Notes: generated from the letters alone by a model not told the origin. Positions 7,516 to 15,706 are shown, counted from the stretch's first letter. The stretch is 23,301 bases of DNA from CAWUKT01 sp963923035 (GCA_963923035.1 CAWUKT010000102.1:1-23301), one strand, 5' to 3'. Numbers and translations: made by a program.

Positions 7516-8418
7516 CTAGACCCCAACTTTGTCCCGCTTGCCTTTGGTATGGTTGCGTTCGATGAACTGGATGATCCGGTCGGCGATGTCGACCCGGGAG
7601 GCGCGTTCGATGCCTTCGAGGCCGGGTGAGGAATTGACTTCCATGACCAGCGGCCCACGGTCCGAGGGCAACATGTCGACTCCGGCCACGGACAGGCCCA
7701 GCGACCGGGCGGCCCGGACCGCCGTTTCCCGCTCTTGCGGGTCCAGCCATACCTGCTTGGCGCTGCCTCCCCGGTGGAGGTTCGAGCGAAAATCACCCTC
7801 CGGCCCTTGCCGCTCCATCGCGGCCACGACCTTTCCTCCGACGACGAAGGCACGGATGTCCCGGCCTTTGGCCTCTTCAATGAATTCCTGGATCAGGATA
7901 TTGGTCTTGATGGCATGGAAGGCTTCGATCACCGATCGCGCCGCCTTCGTGGTCTCGGCCAGTACGACGCCCAAGCCCTGCGTGCCTTCGCAGAGCTTGA
8001 TGACGACCGGAGGCCCGCCGACGTATTCGATGAGGTCCTTGACTTCCACGTGTTCCCGGGCGAAGGCAGTTTTGGGCATGCCGATGCCGGCCTTGGACAT
8101 CACCTGGATGGAGCGCAGCTTGTCCCGGGAGCGGACAATGGCCTGGGAGGGCACGGTGGTGAACACATTCATCATCTCGAACTGCCGCACGACGGAGGTT
8201 CCGTAGCTGGTCACCGAGGCTCCAATGCGGGGAATCACGGCGTCGAACCGGGGCAGTTCCTCTCCCCGGTACATCAACCGGGGGCGGTCCGCTTCGGTCA
8301 GGACGGCACAGTTCATGTGGTCGATGACCTGGCATTGGTGGCCCCGTCCCCGCGCGGCTTCCCAGAGTCGCCGGGTCGAATGGATATTGGGGTTTCGGGA
8401 AAGAATGGCAATGTTCAT
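7516..8418 (-). CDS. rimK: RimK family alpha-L-glutamate ligase (ATP-grasp)
   Basis: 300 residues, the normal length for RimK, the ATP-dependent enzyme that adds glutamate residues to the C-terminus of ribosomal protein S6 in Enterobacteria. The N-terminal pre-ATP-grasp part is MNIAILSRNP. Nucleotide-binding residues include K141 and the glycine-rich loop EGTQGLGV (144-151). RDIRAFVVGGKVVAAM (186-201) and VMEVNSSPGLEGIE (258-271, with E260 and N262 as metal ligands) are typical of the family. The start codon directly follows the stop codon of the upstream protease gene (TGA then ATG), so the two are translated from one message. Whether S6 is the substrate here cannot be told; some RimK relatives act on other proteins or make poly-glutamate. 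Confidence 0.9.
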   Translation of the reverse strand: MNIAILSRNPNIHSTRRLWEAARGRGHQCQVIDHMNCAVLTEADRPRLMYRGEELPRFDAVIPRIGASVTSYGTSVVRQFEMMNVFTTVPSQAIVRSRDKLRSIQVMSKAGIGMPKTAFAREHVEVKDLIEYVGGPPVVIKLCEGTQGLGVVLAETTKAARSVIEAFHAIKTNILIQEFIEEAKGRDIRAFVVGGKVVAAMERQGPEGDFRSNLHRGGSAKQVWLDPQERETAVRAARSLGLSVAGVDMLPSDRGPLVMEVNSSPGLEGIERASRVDIADRIIQFIERNHTKGKRDKVGV

Positions 8419-8916
8419 TCAGCGCTCAGAATGAGGTAGGTCTTTGATTTTCTGGGTGTAAGATAGGTCTTTTTGAACGACATCCACCACAAATTTTCGG
8501 TAAAGGAATTTCCGGCCAATGAGTACGGGGCACTCCATGCGGGAGCGGTCGGTCAGGGAAAATTCGGTGATATAGCTCTTCCCGAAAATGACCATGGGCG
8601 TCCGGATGATGAAGCGCTTCTCCGATTTTCCGAATGAACTTCGGATCCGCTTGAAAGCGTAGACCGGGAACTCGTACTTCTTATTGGTATAGGCGGGGTG
8701 AGAGGGATGCTTCAATTTGAAGCGGACCCATTGCTGGCCGTCCCGTTCGATTTGCCGGATGCCCCGCACGTGCAGGGACGAGGTATAGGCCCCGGTATCG
8801 ACTTTGGCATCGACATCGCTCAGGTCCAATTCGGGCAAATCAATTTTGTCCCGCCGCCCAATGACCCGGGGGGCTTTCTTCTTTTTCTCCTTGCTCGGCT
8901 CTTTTTCTTTGCCCAT
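8419..8916 (-). CDS. RimK-associated ATP-dependent zinc protease family (retropepsin-like)
   Basis: 165 residues of the family annotated as putative ATP-dependent zinc protease (PF05618), an aspartic-protease-like fold. The signature AKVDTGAYTSSLHV puts D40-T41-G42 where retropepsins have their catalytic Asp-Thr-Gly, and CPVLIGRKFL near the C-terminus is the second conserved block. A lysine-rich tail (KEKKKK, 9-14) precedes the domain. It is the first gene of the rimK message. In Pseudomonas the comparable protease (RimB) affects RimK function, so a role in processing the glutamylated target or RimK itself is inferred from context. TAAAATTG on the minus strand (8932-8925) is a weak -7 candidate just before the ATG. 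Confidence 0.85.
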   Translation of the reverse strand: MGKEKEPSKEKKKKAPRVIGRRDKIDLPELDLSDVDAKVDTGAYTSSLHVRGIRQIERDGQQWVRFKLKHPSHPAYTNKKYEFPVYAFKRIRSSFGKSEKRFIIRTPMVIFGKSYITEFSLTDRSRMECPVLIGRKFLYRKFVVDVVQKDLSYTQKIKDLPHSER

Positions 8917-9110
8917 CTCAGTCGCAATTTTACAGGATCACCGGGGCATTCCCAGATTAATTTATTGTTATGTAGGGCCGTCATTCCCGGGAAAGCCGCC
9001 TTTCTCAATCCATTTCTGTCCCTAAAGCCTTGGGTCCCTGCCTTCTATTTCTATTGTTCCTGTTTCCCCCTCTCTTCCCCTTTTATTTCAGGTTGTATTA
9101 AATTTGCCGC

Positions 9111-9683
9111 ATGGATCGAAAAAAACGGCTCTTTAACCGGATTCTATTGGTTTGCGGCGGCTCGGCCCTCCTGCTCTTCGCGGGATACGTCTTTTTTACC
9201 AAGCGTCCTTCCAAGCATTTCTATGTTCCTGAAGGCATTGAAGGCTGGGTGACGGTGAAATATGAATCGGAGGGAGCGCCGCCTTTGCCGGTGGAAGATG
9301 GGACCTTCATCTTTAGGATTCCGGAGTCGGGGATTCTGGAGACGAGCAGTGAATTTGAGGATGGATGGGCGCGGGATGAGTTCTTTTGGGTGAAAAAGGA
9401 CGGGACGGAAGAATTGATTCCGAGGGAGGTGGAAGAAGGAGAAGAAGCGAAACGGTTTATCCACGACCGGAAATCCGGCCCCCGTTCCTACGACCACATC
9501 ATCCGCCAACTCCCCGAAGACATTGATACGGTCCTGTGGGATGGCGCCAAGGTTTCCAAACGGGGAAAGAAGACGGAATTGCAGCCGGGCCGGGCGATTT
9601 TGGAGCATTTCTACGTCACGCCCGAGCCCACTCCTTACTTTTTCCGGCACGATACGATCCCCCCCGAGAACCACACATGGTAA
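9111..9683 (+). CDS. DUF6843-like membrane-anchored hypothetical protein
   Basis: 190 residues. Basic residues followed by a single hydrophobic helix (about 10-29) indicate an N-terminal membrane anchor with the rest outside the cytoplasm. The segment YVPEGIEGWVTVKYE (38-52), then APPLPVEDGTFIFRIPESG, resembles DUF6843, a small domain of unknown function found in Bacteroidota and Firmicutes; this is recalled from pattern only. The rest is rich in charged residues and ends in aromatic and proline-containing sequence. TAAATTTG at 9099-9106 lies only four bases before the ATG, so transcription may start at or next to the start codon. Function is unknown. Confidence 0.7.
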   Translation: MDRKKRLFNRILLVCGGSALLLFAGYVFFTKRPSKHFYVPEGIEGWVTVKYESEGAPPLPVEDGTFIFRIPESGILETSSEFEDGWARDEFFWVKKDGTEELIPREVEEGEEAKRFIHDRKSGPRSYDHIIRQLPEDIDTVLWDGAKVSKRGKKTELQPGRAILEHFYVTPEPTPYFFRHDTIPPENHTW

Positions 9684-9717
9684 GTGGAAAAAGACATTCC
9701 CGAATTTTCTCTTTTTG

Positions 9718-9749
9718 TTTTGCAATCCCCCGAAAGGCACGTATCTTTG
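9718..9749 (+). promoter_or_regulatory. Bacteroidota-type promoter of rpsP-rimM
   Basis: TTTTG (9718-9722) and TATCTTTG (9742-9749) are separated by 19 bases, an almost perfect match to the Bacteroidota sigma-ABfr consensus (TTTG, about 19, TAnnTTTG). Transcription should begin about six bases later, giving a leader of roughly 30 bases before the S16 start codon at 9785. Confidence 0.8.
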
Positions 9750-9784
9750 CAACTCGTTAAATTTTTTCAGAATTAGTATTTTCT

Positions 9785-10303
9785 ATGCCTGTTAAACTCA
9801 GATTAGCCAGACACGGTCGTAAAGGACGCCCGTTCTATTATATTGTCGCCGCCGACTCTCGCTCTCCTCGTGACGGAAAGTTCCTGGAAAAGATCGGCAC
9901 CTACAATCCGGTTTCCGATCCGGCCCAAATCGACGTGAACCACGATGCCGCCCTGAAGTGGCTGCAGCATGGTGCACAGCCTACCGATACGGTTCGCAAT
10001 ATCCTTCGCTACGCAGGTGTCAACCTCAAGTTTGCCCTGATCAAGCAAGGAAAATCCGAAGAAGAAATCGATCGGATTTACGGCAACTGGCGGGCAGAAA
10101 AAGATGCCAAAATTGACGCGAAGAAGCGTGGCATCACCGAAGCCCAGGCCAAAGCAGAAGCTGAAGCCCTCGAGCGTGAGCGCAAGCTCAAAGAGGACCG
10201 CGCTGCTGCCATCGCCGCCAAGAACGCTCCTCCCGTCGAAGAGAAGGAAGAGGAAGCCGCTGCTGAAGGCGAAGAAGAAGCGGAAGCTGAGTCTGCAGAA
10301 TAA
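9785..10303 (+). CDS. rpsP: 30S ribosomal protein S16
   Basis: 172 residues. The first 85 or so are classical S16: MPVKLRLARHGRKGRPFYYI, VAADSRSPRDGKFLEKIGTYNP and LKWLQHGAQPTDTVRNIL. It binds 16S rRNA during assembly of the small subunit. The remainder (about 100-172) is an extended tail of charged helix ending in long Glu/Ala runs, as is common in Bacteroidota and absent from the E. coli protein. A strong promoter lies just upstream, and rimM follows after eight bases, the usual order of the rpsP-rimM-trmD-rplS cluster. Here the cluster ends after rimM. Confidence 0.97.
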   Translation: MPVKLRLARHGRKGRPFYYIVAADSRSPRDGKFLEKIGTYNPVSDPAQIDVNHDAALKWLQHGAQPTDTVRNILRYAGVNLKFALIKQGKSEEEIDRIYGNWRAEKDAKIDAKKRGITEAQAKAEAEALERERKLKEDRAAAIAAKNAPPVEEKEEEAAAEGEEEAEAESAE

Positions 10304-10311
10304 TTTCTCCC

Positions 10312-10854
10312 ATGCGGATTGACGAGTGCTACTTTCTGGGTACCATTGGTCGGGCGCATGGAACCAAAGGCGAAGTTAAAGTTTACTTAGACGTCGATTA
10401 TATCGACGAATACTCTGAAATGGAGTCAGTTTACGTCCACGAGGGCAATAAGCTGACTCCATTTTTCATTGATCAAATCCGGATCATTGGAACGAACCAG
10501 GCGATTGTCTGGTTCAAGGACCACGCTTCGCGTGAGCAGGCCGAGAGCCTTTCCGGCCGCGAACTCTACCTCCCCCTCGATTGCCTCCCCGATCTTCAAA
10601 CCGGACAGTTCTACTACCACGATGTCGTTGGCTTCAAGGTCGAAGACGAAGAACTCGGCCCGTTGGGCGAGGTGCTCCGCTTTGAGGAGAGCTCTCCCTA
10701 TGACCTCATGGTCATGGGCTACCAAGGAGTGGAGGTACTCATCCCGGTTTCCTACCGCATCGTCCCTGAGGCCGACTTTGAGCGCCGGACGATGATCACC
10801 CGGCTCCCGCCGGGATTGATCGAGATTTACCTCGGAGAAGACGAAGAATCCTAA
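10312..10854 (+). CDS. rimM: Ribosome maturation factor RimM
   Basis: 180 residues, the usual length. RimM binds S19 and helps late processing of 16S rRNA in the 30S head. The N-terminal domain begins YFLGTIGRAHGTKGEVKVYL, the diagnostic RimM pattern. A PRC-barrel-like C-terminal domain follows (YYHDVVGFKVED, LGEVLRFEESSPYDLMVM, VLIPV near residues 100-145). It starts eight bases after the rpsP stop and shares that promoter. The next gene is convergent with only three bases between stops and no terminator visible between them, so trmD and rplS, which commonly follow, must be elsewhere. Confidence 0.96.
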   Translation: MRIDECYFLGTIGRAHGTKGEVKVYLDVDYIDEYSEMESVYVHEGNKLTPFFIDQIRIIGTNQAIVWFKDHASREQAESLSGRELYLPLDCLPDLQTGQFYYHDVVGFKVEDEELGPLGEVLRFEESSPYDLMVMGYQGVEVLIPVSYRIVPEADFERRTMITRLPPGLIEIYLGEDEES

Positions 10855-10857
10855 GTA

Positions 10858-11721
10858 TCAGCTGTACCGGGGATCGATTTCCCGAATGAGTGATTGCACC
10901 GACTCGGCTTTGCCCGGTTTGTCGGCCCGCTTGTAATCGGCCGACAGGAGCTGCAATAGGTTCAGGAGGATATTCAGGTGAGAGGTCGCCTTGAAGAAGG
11001 CGGGCTTGGGTTCAAATTTTACCTGCTTGAGGTAGGCTTCCAGACGGCTTCGGTCGAAGGTTTTCCCACCGTTGAAGACGTCGATGAAGAATTCTTCCCG
11101 GTGGTCCTTGTACAGGAGGACGAAGTAGCCGGGGAGCAGGACGCCGTACACCGGCAGGTCCAGCTGCTGGCAGATGATCAGGTAGAGCATGGTAATGGAC
11201 ATAACATTGCCCTGCTGCTGCTCGACCACGTAGTTCAGGTAGCTGTTCTGGGGGTGCTGGGGCCGGGCCGTATTCGGTCCGTAGCCTTCCAGGCGGAAGA
11301 GGATGTGGTTGACGGCCTGAATCTGCTCCTGCGGAGTCATCTGGGGCATCATTTCCAACCAAACCTTGTTGACCAAGCGCTTGATCTCATTGGAACAAGA
11401 CTTGTAGTCCAGATCGGGAAATTGGAATTTGGTCGCCAAAAACCAAGCCTTGAGGAGGTCTTTGCCGCCTTGTTCGCGCCAATCCCGTAGTTCCTGGGTC
11501 ACTTCCAGGAGTTGAAGTCGGTGGATGGTCGACTCGACTGCGGATTGCAGATCGGGGTCGTCCATTTTCTCCCACTCGGCTTCCAATCGCGAGACCACTC
11601 CGGGTCCCATCGCGCTCAACTGGTCCCAAACGTGGTTGGAAACCTCCGGATCTTCATCGTCCAGAAGGTGGAGGAGGGCCCGGAATTGTTGATCGTTTAA
11701 CCGCGTATCGTTTCCCTTCAT
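10858..11721 (-). CDS. SirB1/transglutaminase-like family protein
   Basis: 287 residues from the ATG at 11721; an in-frame TTG two codons earlier is a weaker start. Residues from about 120 to 230 match the SirB1 (Transglut_core2) pattern: VNHILFRLEGYGPNT, NSYLNYVVEQQQGNVMSI, LYLIICQQLDLPVYGVLLPGYFV, and FIDVFNGGKTFDR. The usual transglutaminase catalytic Cys is replaced in the QGNVMSI region, as is common in SirB1 proteins, so it is probably not a protease. An N-terminal helical, HEAT-like section (10-75) and a C-terminal helical part (about 240-280) fit the family. The biochemical role is unknown. Confidence 0.8.
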   Translation of the reverse strand: MKGNDTRLNDQQFRALLHLLDDEDPEVSNHVWDQLSAMGPGVVSRLEAEWEKMDDPDLQSAVESTIHRLQLLEVTQELRDWREQGGKDLLKAWFLATKFQFPDLDYKSCSNEIKRLVNKVWLEMMPQMTPQEQIQAVNHILFRLEGYGPNTARPQHPQNSYLNYVVEQQQGNVMSITMLYLIICQQLDLPVYGVLLPGYFVLLYKDHREEFFIDVFNGGKTFDRSRLEAYLKQVKFEPKPAFFKATSHLNILLNLLQLLSADYKRADKPGKAESVQSLIREIDPRYS

Positions 11722-11733
11722 ATTCAAAATCTT

Positions 11734-11829
11734 TCAATCTACTGTCAATCGTTTCTGGCCTGTGCCAGCGAGTTTCTCAAGTACTCTACGTAGAAAACGG
11801 CGGGAAGATTTGAATTGTTTTCCACTCAT
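11734..11829 (-). CDS. Possible 31-residue basic leader peptide
   Basis: A short ATG-started frame ends 12 bases before the SirB1-like start codon on the same strand. The product is strongly basic and could form an amphipathic helix (KSSRRFLRRVLEKLAG). The open frame extends upstream, but that part looks random. Its position right before a gene suggests a leader peptide or small protein; chance remains possible, and no promoter is clear. Confidence 0.25.
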   Translation of the reverse strand: MSGKQFKSSRRFLRRVLEKLAGTGQKRLTVD

Positions 11830-11984
11830 AGCCGCTCCTCTGGCCCCCTCAACCATTCCCCGCTCCCAGAAACCGTTCAAACCCAGCTTTTTTCCATTCA
11901 TCCCCATTCTCCAACTCCATTCACTGAAAGACCTATTTTGCTTGTGGGCGACTAGCATTTCTCATTTTCAATCCCTCCTTACCC

Positions 11985-13754
11985 ATGCAACGATTTCTGA
12001 TTATGTGGGCGGGCCTGACGATGGCCTTGCTATCCAATTCTTCCATCCTGACCGCTCAAATCACGTATTCCAAGCTGTACAATGCCGGGAATTTCCAGGA
12101 AGGGGCCGAAGGTCCCGGTGGAAAGATTTACCTCCTGGCCTCCCGCACCGATAACCAGGGGTTCTCGCCGCAAAATATCGTGCTGTGTACCGATCCCTGG
12201 GGCGAGCCGGAATGGCAGGTCGCACTGGGCGGCCCCAACCTCAGTGGGAGTAGTTACAACAATGTCTCGGTCTCTGATTTCGGGCAAATCTACGTGGGCG
12301 TCTTTGGGGACAGCCTGCCGAATGACCGCGCTGTTTTTTGTCTGGATGAAAGCGGAAACCTCCAATGGGCGGTGGAAAGCCCGGTCCTGTGGATGCCCGA
12401 AGCCACCCGGGACGGAGGCGCAATCGTGAGTGGCCGGGCCGGGAACTTCGGCTACTTTCACAAACTGGATTCCAATGGTACCCTTGAATGGGGCCAACAG
12501 GTCATCTATTCGGATCAACTCGTGCCTCCCCGCATCATCGAAATCCCCGATGGCTATCTCGCAGCTACCACTGTCACGCGCGACATGGCGGGCACGCCCG
12601 TCGGCTATATCATCCTCACCAAGTTCGGACCCAACGGAAATCTTCTCTGGACCTACGAGCTTAGCTCGCCGAACCACTCCATTGCCACGTCCAAGCACTA
12701 CCTCACCCCCGACACCAATATTGTCCTCCGCTTCGGTCAGCGCGACCTGACGGTCCCCGGTTCTGAATTCGAATTTGGGGCCATCCAGATCGATACCGCC
12801 GGCAATGTCAATTGGGGCGTGGTGGTTCCGGGCGTAAAATCAGATGTGGATTTTCAAATGGCGGACGATGGTTCGGTCGGTTTTATTTCGCTGCAAAGTC
12901 CATCGGGAAATTTCACGGGAACCTTGCTGCAAATTGATGCCAATGGCAACCCCCTCTTGTGGACGGATTTGGGGGAATCGATGGGGAATACGGGGTTGTA
13001 TGTGCAAGGAAACTTTCCGATGCTGATCGGCCCTGATCTATTCGGCACTCCCAGCGACTATATGGCGTCCAAGACCCTCCCCAATTCTCCCCGGATGAAT
13101 TGCTCCTTCTCCTCTTCCTTCACCATCAATTCCGTTACTCCTACCCTCACCCGGTCCAACTATTCCGTGGTTGCCAACCCCAGCAGCCAGGTCAACCCGC
13201 TCGCCATCGCGGTCACCCCCGATCCCTTCACGGTCACGACCCTGTGCGACAGTTGCGGGGCCGACGCCGCCTTTTCCTCCAGTTCCAATGCCCTCAATGT
13301 CAATTTTGCAGACCAATCGGCCGGCAATATCGGGACCTGGACCTGGGACTTCGGCGACGGGACCACTTCTACCGCCGCCAATCCCAACCATACCTTTCCC
13401 TCCCCCGGCTCCTACAATGTCTGCCTGACGGTCGAGGAAGGTCGCTGTGTGGATTCCATCTGCCAAACGGTTTCGGTGGTGGCCACCGGCACAGTCGATC
13501 CTGCCGCTACGCTTCAGGTCTTGGTGTATCCGCAACCGGCCCGGGATGCGGTGGTCTTGGACCTGCGCCACGTGGAGCGTGCGCAAGGTCCGGTCGGGGC
13601 GAAATTATTTTCCCCCTTGGGCGTGTTGGTCGGGGAATGGGAAACCGTCCAATCGGGTACCCGGATTGATGTGCGAGGCTTGCCCGGTGGGATGTACCGG
13701 TTGGTTCTGGAACAGGGAGGCCGGCGACAGGTGCAGACGGTGGTGAAACAATGA
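11985..13754 (+). CDS. Secreted PKD-domain protein with type IX secretion sorting tail
   Basis: 589 residues. A signal peptide (1-24, ending LTA before Q25) is followed by a long repeat region of propeller-like type. Phrases such as GNLQWAVE, GTLEWGQQ, GNLLWTYE and GNVNWGVV recur roughly every 50-60 residues. Residues 424-502 form a PKD domain with WDFGDG at 454-459 and Cys pairs (C424, C480, C488, C493). The last 81 residues (TLQVLVYPQPARDAV to GLPGGMYRLVLEQGG) are a type A C-terminal domain recognised by the type IX secretion system, so the protein should be exported and cleaved or attached at the cell surface. The exact role, adhesion or otherwise, is not visible. It ends on a bidirectional terminator shared with the convergent carboxylase gene. 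Confidence 0.9.
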   Translation: MQRFLIMWAGLTMALLSNSSILTAQITYSKLYNAGNFQEGAEGPGGKIYLLASRTDNQGFSPQNIVLCTDPWGEPEWQVALGGPNLSGSSYNNVSVSDFGQIYVGVFGDSLPNDRAVFCLDESGNLQWAVESPVLWMPEATRDGGAIVSGRAGNFGYFHKLDSNGTLEWGQQVIYSDQLVPPRIIEIPDGYLAATTVTRDMAGTPVGYIILTKFGPNGNLLWTYELSSPNHSIATSKHYLTPDTNIVLRFGQRDLTVPGSEFEFGAIQIDTAGNVNWGVVVPGVKSDVDFQMADDGSVGFISLQSPSGNFTGTLLQIDANGNPLLWTDLGESMGNTGLYVQGNFPMLIGPDLFGTPSDYMASKTLPNSPRMNCSFSSSFTINSVTPTLTRSNYSVVANPSSQVNPLAIAVTPDPFTVTTLCDSCGADAAFSSSSNALNVNFADQSAGNIGTWTWDFGDGTTSTAANPNHTFPSPGSYNVCLTVEEGRCVDSICQTVSVVATGTVDPAATLQVLVYPQPARDAVVLDLRHVERAQGPVGAKLFSPLGVLVGEWETVQSGTRIDVRGLPGGMYRLVLEQGGRRQVQTVVKQ

Positions 13755-13794
13755 AAAAAAGGCGGCCGGGGAATATCCGTGGCCGCCTTTTTTT
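13754..13794. terminator. Bidirectional intrinsic terminator
   Basis: A 14-bp perfect inverted repeat, A7-GGCGGCC (13754-13767) with GGCCGCC-T7 (13781-13794), around 13 bases. The T run on one strand and the A run on the other let it stop transcription from both the PKD gene and the convergent carboxylase gene. Confidence 0.95.
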
Positions 13795-13810
13795 GATTTC
13801 GATCTTGGGA

Positions 13811-15475
13811 TCAGGTCTGAATCACGCCCACATTGTAGCGGGGCATGTCCGGATTGTGGGCGGCCATCTCGATGCCGGTTGAGATGATCTTCCGGGTATC
13901 GACGGGATTGATGATGCCGTCCACCCACAAACGCGCGGCGGCGTAGTAGGGCGAGATTTGGGCATTGTATTTCGCGGTGATCTCGTCGAGCAGCTTTGAT
14001 TTTTCTTCGTCGCTGATCTCCTGGCCCTTTTTCTTCAAGGAAGAGACCTGGATCTGTAACAAGGTCTTGGCGGCGGAGACTCCGCTCATCACGGCGATTT
14101 CAGCGCTGGGCCACGCAAACATGAGCCGGGGATCGTAGGCCTTGCCACACATGGCGTAGTTGCCGGCCCCGTAGGAGTTGCCGATCACAAAGGTGAACTT
14201 GGGCACGACGGAATTGGACATGGCATTGACCAATTTGGCGCCATCCTTGATGATGCCGCCGTGTTCGGCGCGGCTGCCGACCATAAAGCCCGTCACGTCC
14301 TGGAAGAACACGAGGGGAATCCGTTTCTGGTTGCAGTTCATGACGAAACGGGCCGCCTTGTCGGCGGAATCTGAATAGATCACCCCACCGATCTGCATTT
14401 CCCCCTTCTTCGTCTTCATGATCTCCCGCTGGTTCGCCACGATGCCAACGGCCCAACCATCCACGTAGGCATAGCCCGTGATGATGCTTTGGCCGTATCC
14501 TGCTTTGTATTCGTCCCAGCTGTCCCGGTCCACCACCCGCTCGATGAGTTCCCGCATGTTGTAGCTGGCCTTGCGGCTGGCGGGGAGAAGTCCGAGGACT
14601 TCCTTGGGGTCAAATCGGGAAGGCTGGGGAGTGGTGCGGGCAAATGGAAACTTGGGTCGGTCGCTGAATTTGCCGATCAATTTCTTGATCTGGTTCAGGG
14701 CCGCTTTGTCGTCGGGCATTTTGTAGTCCACCACGCCGCTGATTTCGGTGTGGGTGGTGGCTCCGCCCAGGGTCTCGTTGTCGATGTCTTCACCGATTGC
14801 GGACCGAACGAGATAGGAGCCGGCCAGGAAAACGGATCCCGTACCGTCCACGATCAGCGCCTCATCGCTCATGATGGGCAGATACGCGCCGCCGGCCACA
14901 CAAGGGCCCATGATGGCCGCGATCTGCGGGATACCCCGCGAAGACATGACCGCATTGTTCCGGAAAATGCGGCCGAAATGCTCCTTGTCCGGGAAAATTT
15001 CGTCCTGCATCGGCAGGAATACGCCCGCTGAGTCCACCAGGTAAATGATGGGCAGGTTGTTCTCCATCGCGATCTCCTGGGCCCGGAGATTCTTCTTGCC
15101 GGTCATGGGGAACCAAGCCCCGGCCTTCACCGTCGCATCATTGGCCACAATGACGCACAGCTTATCGGAAACCCGTCCGATGCCCGTTACCACCCCGGCG
15201 GAAGGACATCCTCCATATTCCCCGTACATATCCCACGCCGCAAATGCTCCAATTTCCAGGAATTCGTACCGATCATCCAACAGGAAATCGATGCGCTCCC
15301 GGGCTGTCATTTTACCTTTCTTTTTGTGTTTTTGGACCGATCGTTCTCCCCCACCCTTTTTGACTTCCCGCATATTGTGGTCCAGCCGACGTAGAAGCTC
15401 ACGGTTGTGGTCTTCATTCTTGTTGAACTCGAGGTCCGTGTCGGCGATGACTTTTTCGTAGCTCGCGTTTTCCAT
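13811..15475 (-). CDS. Acyl-CoA carboxylase beta subunit (carboxyltransferase)
   Basis: 554 residues from ATG 15475; ATG 15496 would add seven. This is the biotin-dependent carboxyltransferase subunit of the propionyl/methylcrotonyl-CoA type, moving carboxyl from biotin to an acyl-CoA in the cytoplasm. Visible blocks are GKMTARERIDFLLD, CPSAGVVTGIGRV, SAGVFLPMQDEIFPD, GPCVAGGAYLPIMSDE, TGSVFLAGSYLV and, in the C-terminal half, QDVTGFMVGSRAEHGG and GNSYGAGNYAMCGKAYDPR. Methylcrotonyl-CoA is favoured by the last pattern but not certain. A TTGG, 19-base, TAAATTTC promoter-like pair ends six bases before ATG 15475, supporting that start. Longer extensions upstream run into the SRP RNA terminator. 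The alpha (biotin carboxylase) subunit is not adjacent. Confidence 0.92.
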   Translation of the reverse strand: MENASYEKVIADTDLEFNKNEDHNRELLRRLDHNMREVKKGGGERSVQKHKKKGKMTARERIDFLLDDRYEFLEIGAFAAWDMYGEYGGCPSAGVVTGIGRVSDKLCVIVANDATVKAGAWFPMTGKKNLRAQEIAMENNLPIIYLVDSAGVFLPMQDEIFPDKEHFGRIFRNNAVMSSRGIPQIAAIMGPCVAGGAYLPIMSDEALIVDGTGSVFLAGSYLVRSAIGEDIDNETLGGATTHTEISGVVDYKMPDDKAALNQIKKLIGKFSDRPKFPFARTTPQPSRFDPKEVLGLLPASRKASYNMRELIERVVDRDSWDEYKAGYGQSIITGYAYVDGWAVGIVANQREIMKTKKGEMQIGGVIYSDSADKAARFVMNCNQKRIPLVFFQDVTGFMVGSRAEHGGIIKDGAKLVNAMSNSVVPKFTFVIGNSYGAGNYAMCGKAYDPRLMFAWPSAEIAVMSGVSAAKTLLQIQVSSLKKKGQEISDEEKSKLLDEITAKYNAQISPYYAAARLWVDGIINPVDTRKIISTGIEMAAHNPDMPRYNVGVIQT

Positions 15476-15586
15476 GTAAGGGAAATTTACTCCCATATCC
15501 GGCAATTTCCAACGGACGAAATGTTCGAAAAGGGGAAGAATCTGAAAATGAAGGAATTGGAAAGTGGGGAGGAAAGAAAAGGGCAT

Positions 15587-15600
15587 AAAAAAAGCGATGC
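15587..15600 (-). terminator. SRP RNA terminator
   Basis: The closing stem of the SRP RNA is followed on the minus strand by seven T (A7 at 15587-15593 on the plus strand), so the RNA's own basal helix serves as the intrinsic terminator. Confidence 0.85.
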
Positions 15601-15669
15601 CGGTCGTTCAACCACGTGAGGCTGCTCCCTTCCGGGCCTGACCTGGTTAGCGGGAACTGACCGCATCGC
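15594..15669 (-). ncRNA. ffs: Signal recognition particle RNA, small bacterial (4.5S) type
   Basis: On the minus strand the sequence folds as one long hairpin. The ends GCGATGC (15669-15663) and GCATCGC (15600-15594) pair, and the tip has the universal SRP RNA core GGTCAGG...CCGGAAGGGAGCAGCC (about 15640-15620), with the GGAA tetraloop and the asymmetric internal loop that binds Ffh. At about 76 bases it is slightly shorter than the E. coli 4.5S RNA. A T7 run follows immediately as terminator, and a clean Bacteroidota promoter precedes it. It sits between ribD (divergent) and the carboxylase gene (same strand). Confidence 0.95.
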
Positions 15670-15674
15670 AGGGA

Positions 15675-15706
15675 CAAAGGTAAAGCAAATCCCGGATTCA
15701 CAAAAA
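15675..15706 (-). promoter_or_regulatory. Bacteroidota-type promoter of the SRP RNA gene
   Basis: On the minus strand TTTTTG (15706-15701) and TACCTTTG (15682-15675) are separated by 18 bases. The -7 box ends five bases before the predicted RNA 5' end at about 15669, as expected for this promoter class. Confidence 0.85.

Noticed and set aside
6854..7750. 298-codon minus-strand frame across the F420-reductase-like gene
   Set aside because: It overlaps both the Rossmann-fold gene and the end of rimK and has no family features.
15476..15586. Extension of the carboxylase frame to 15586
   Set aside because: It would start at the SRP RNA terminator and add residues unlike the family; ATG 15475 is supported by a promoter-like pair.
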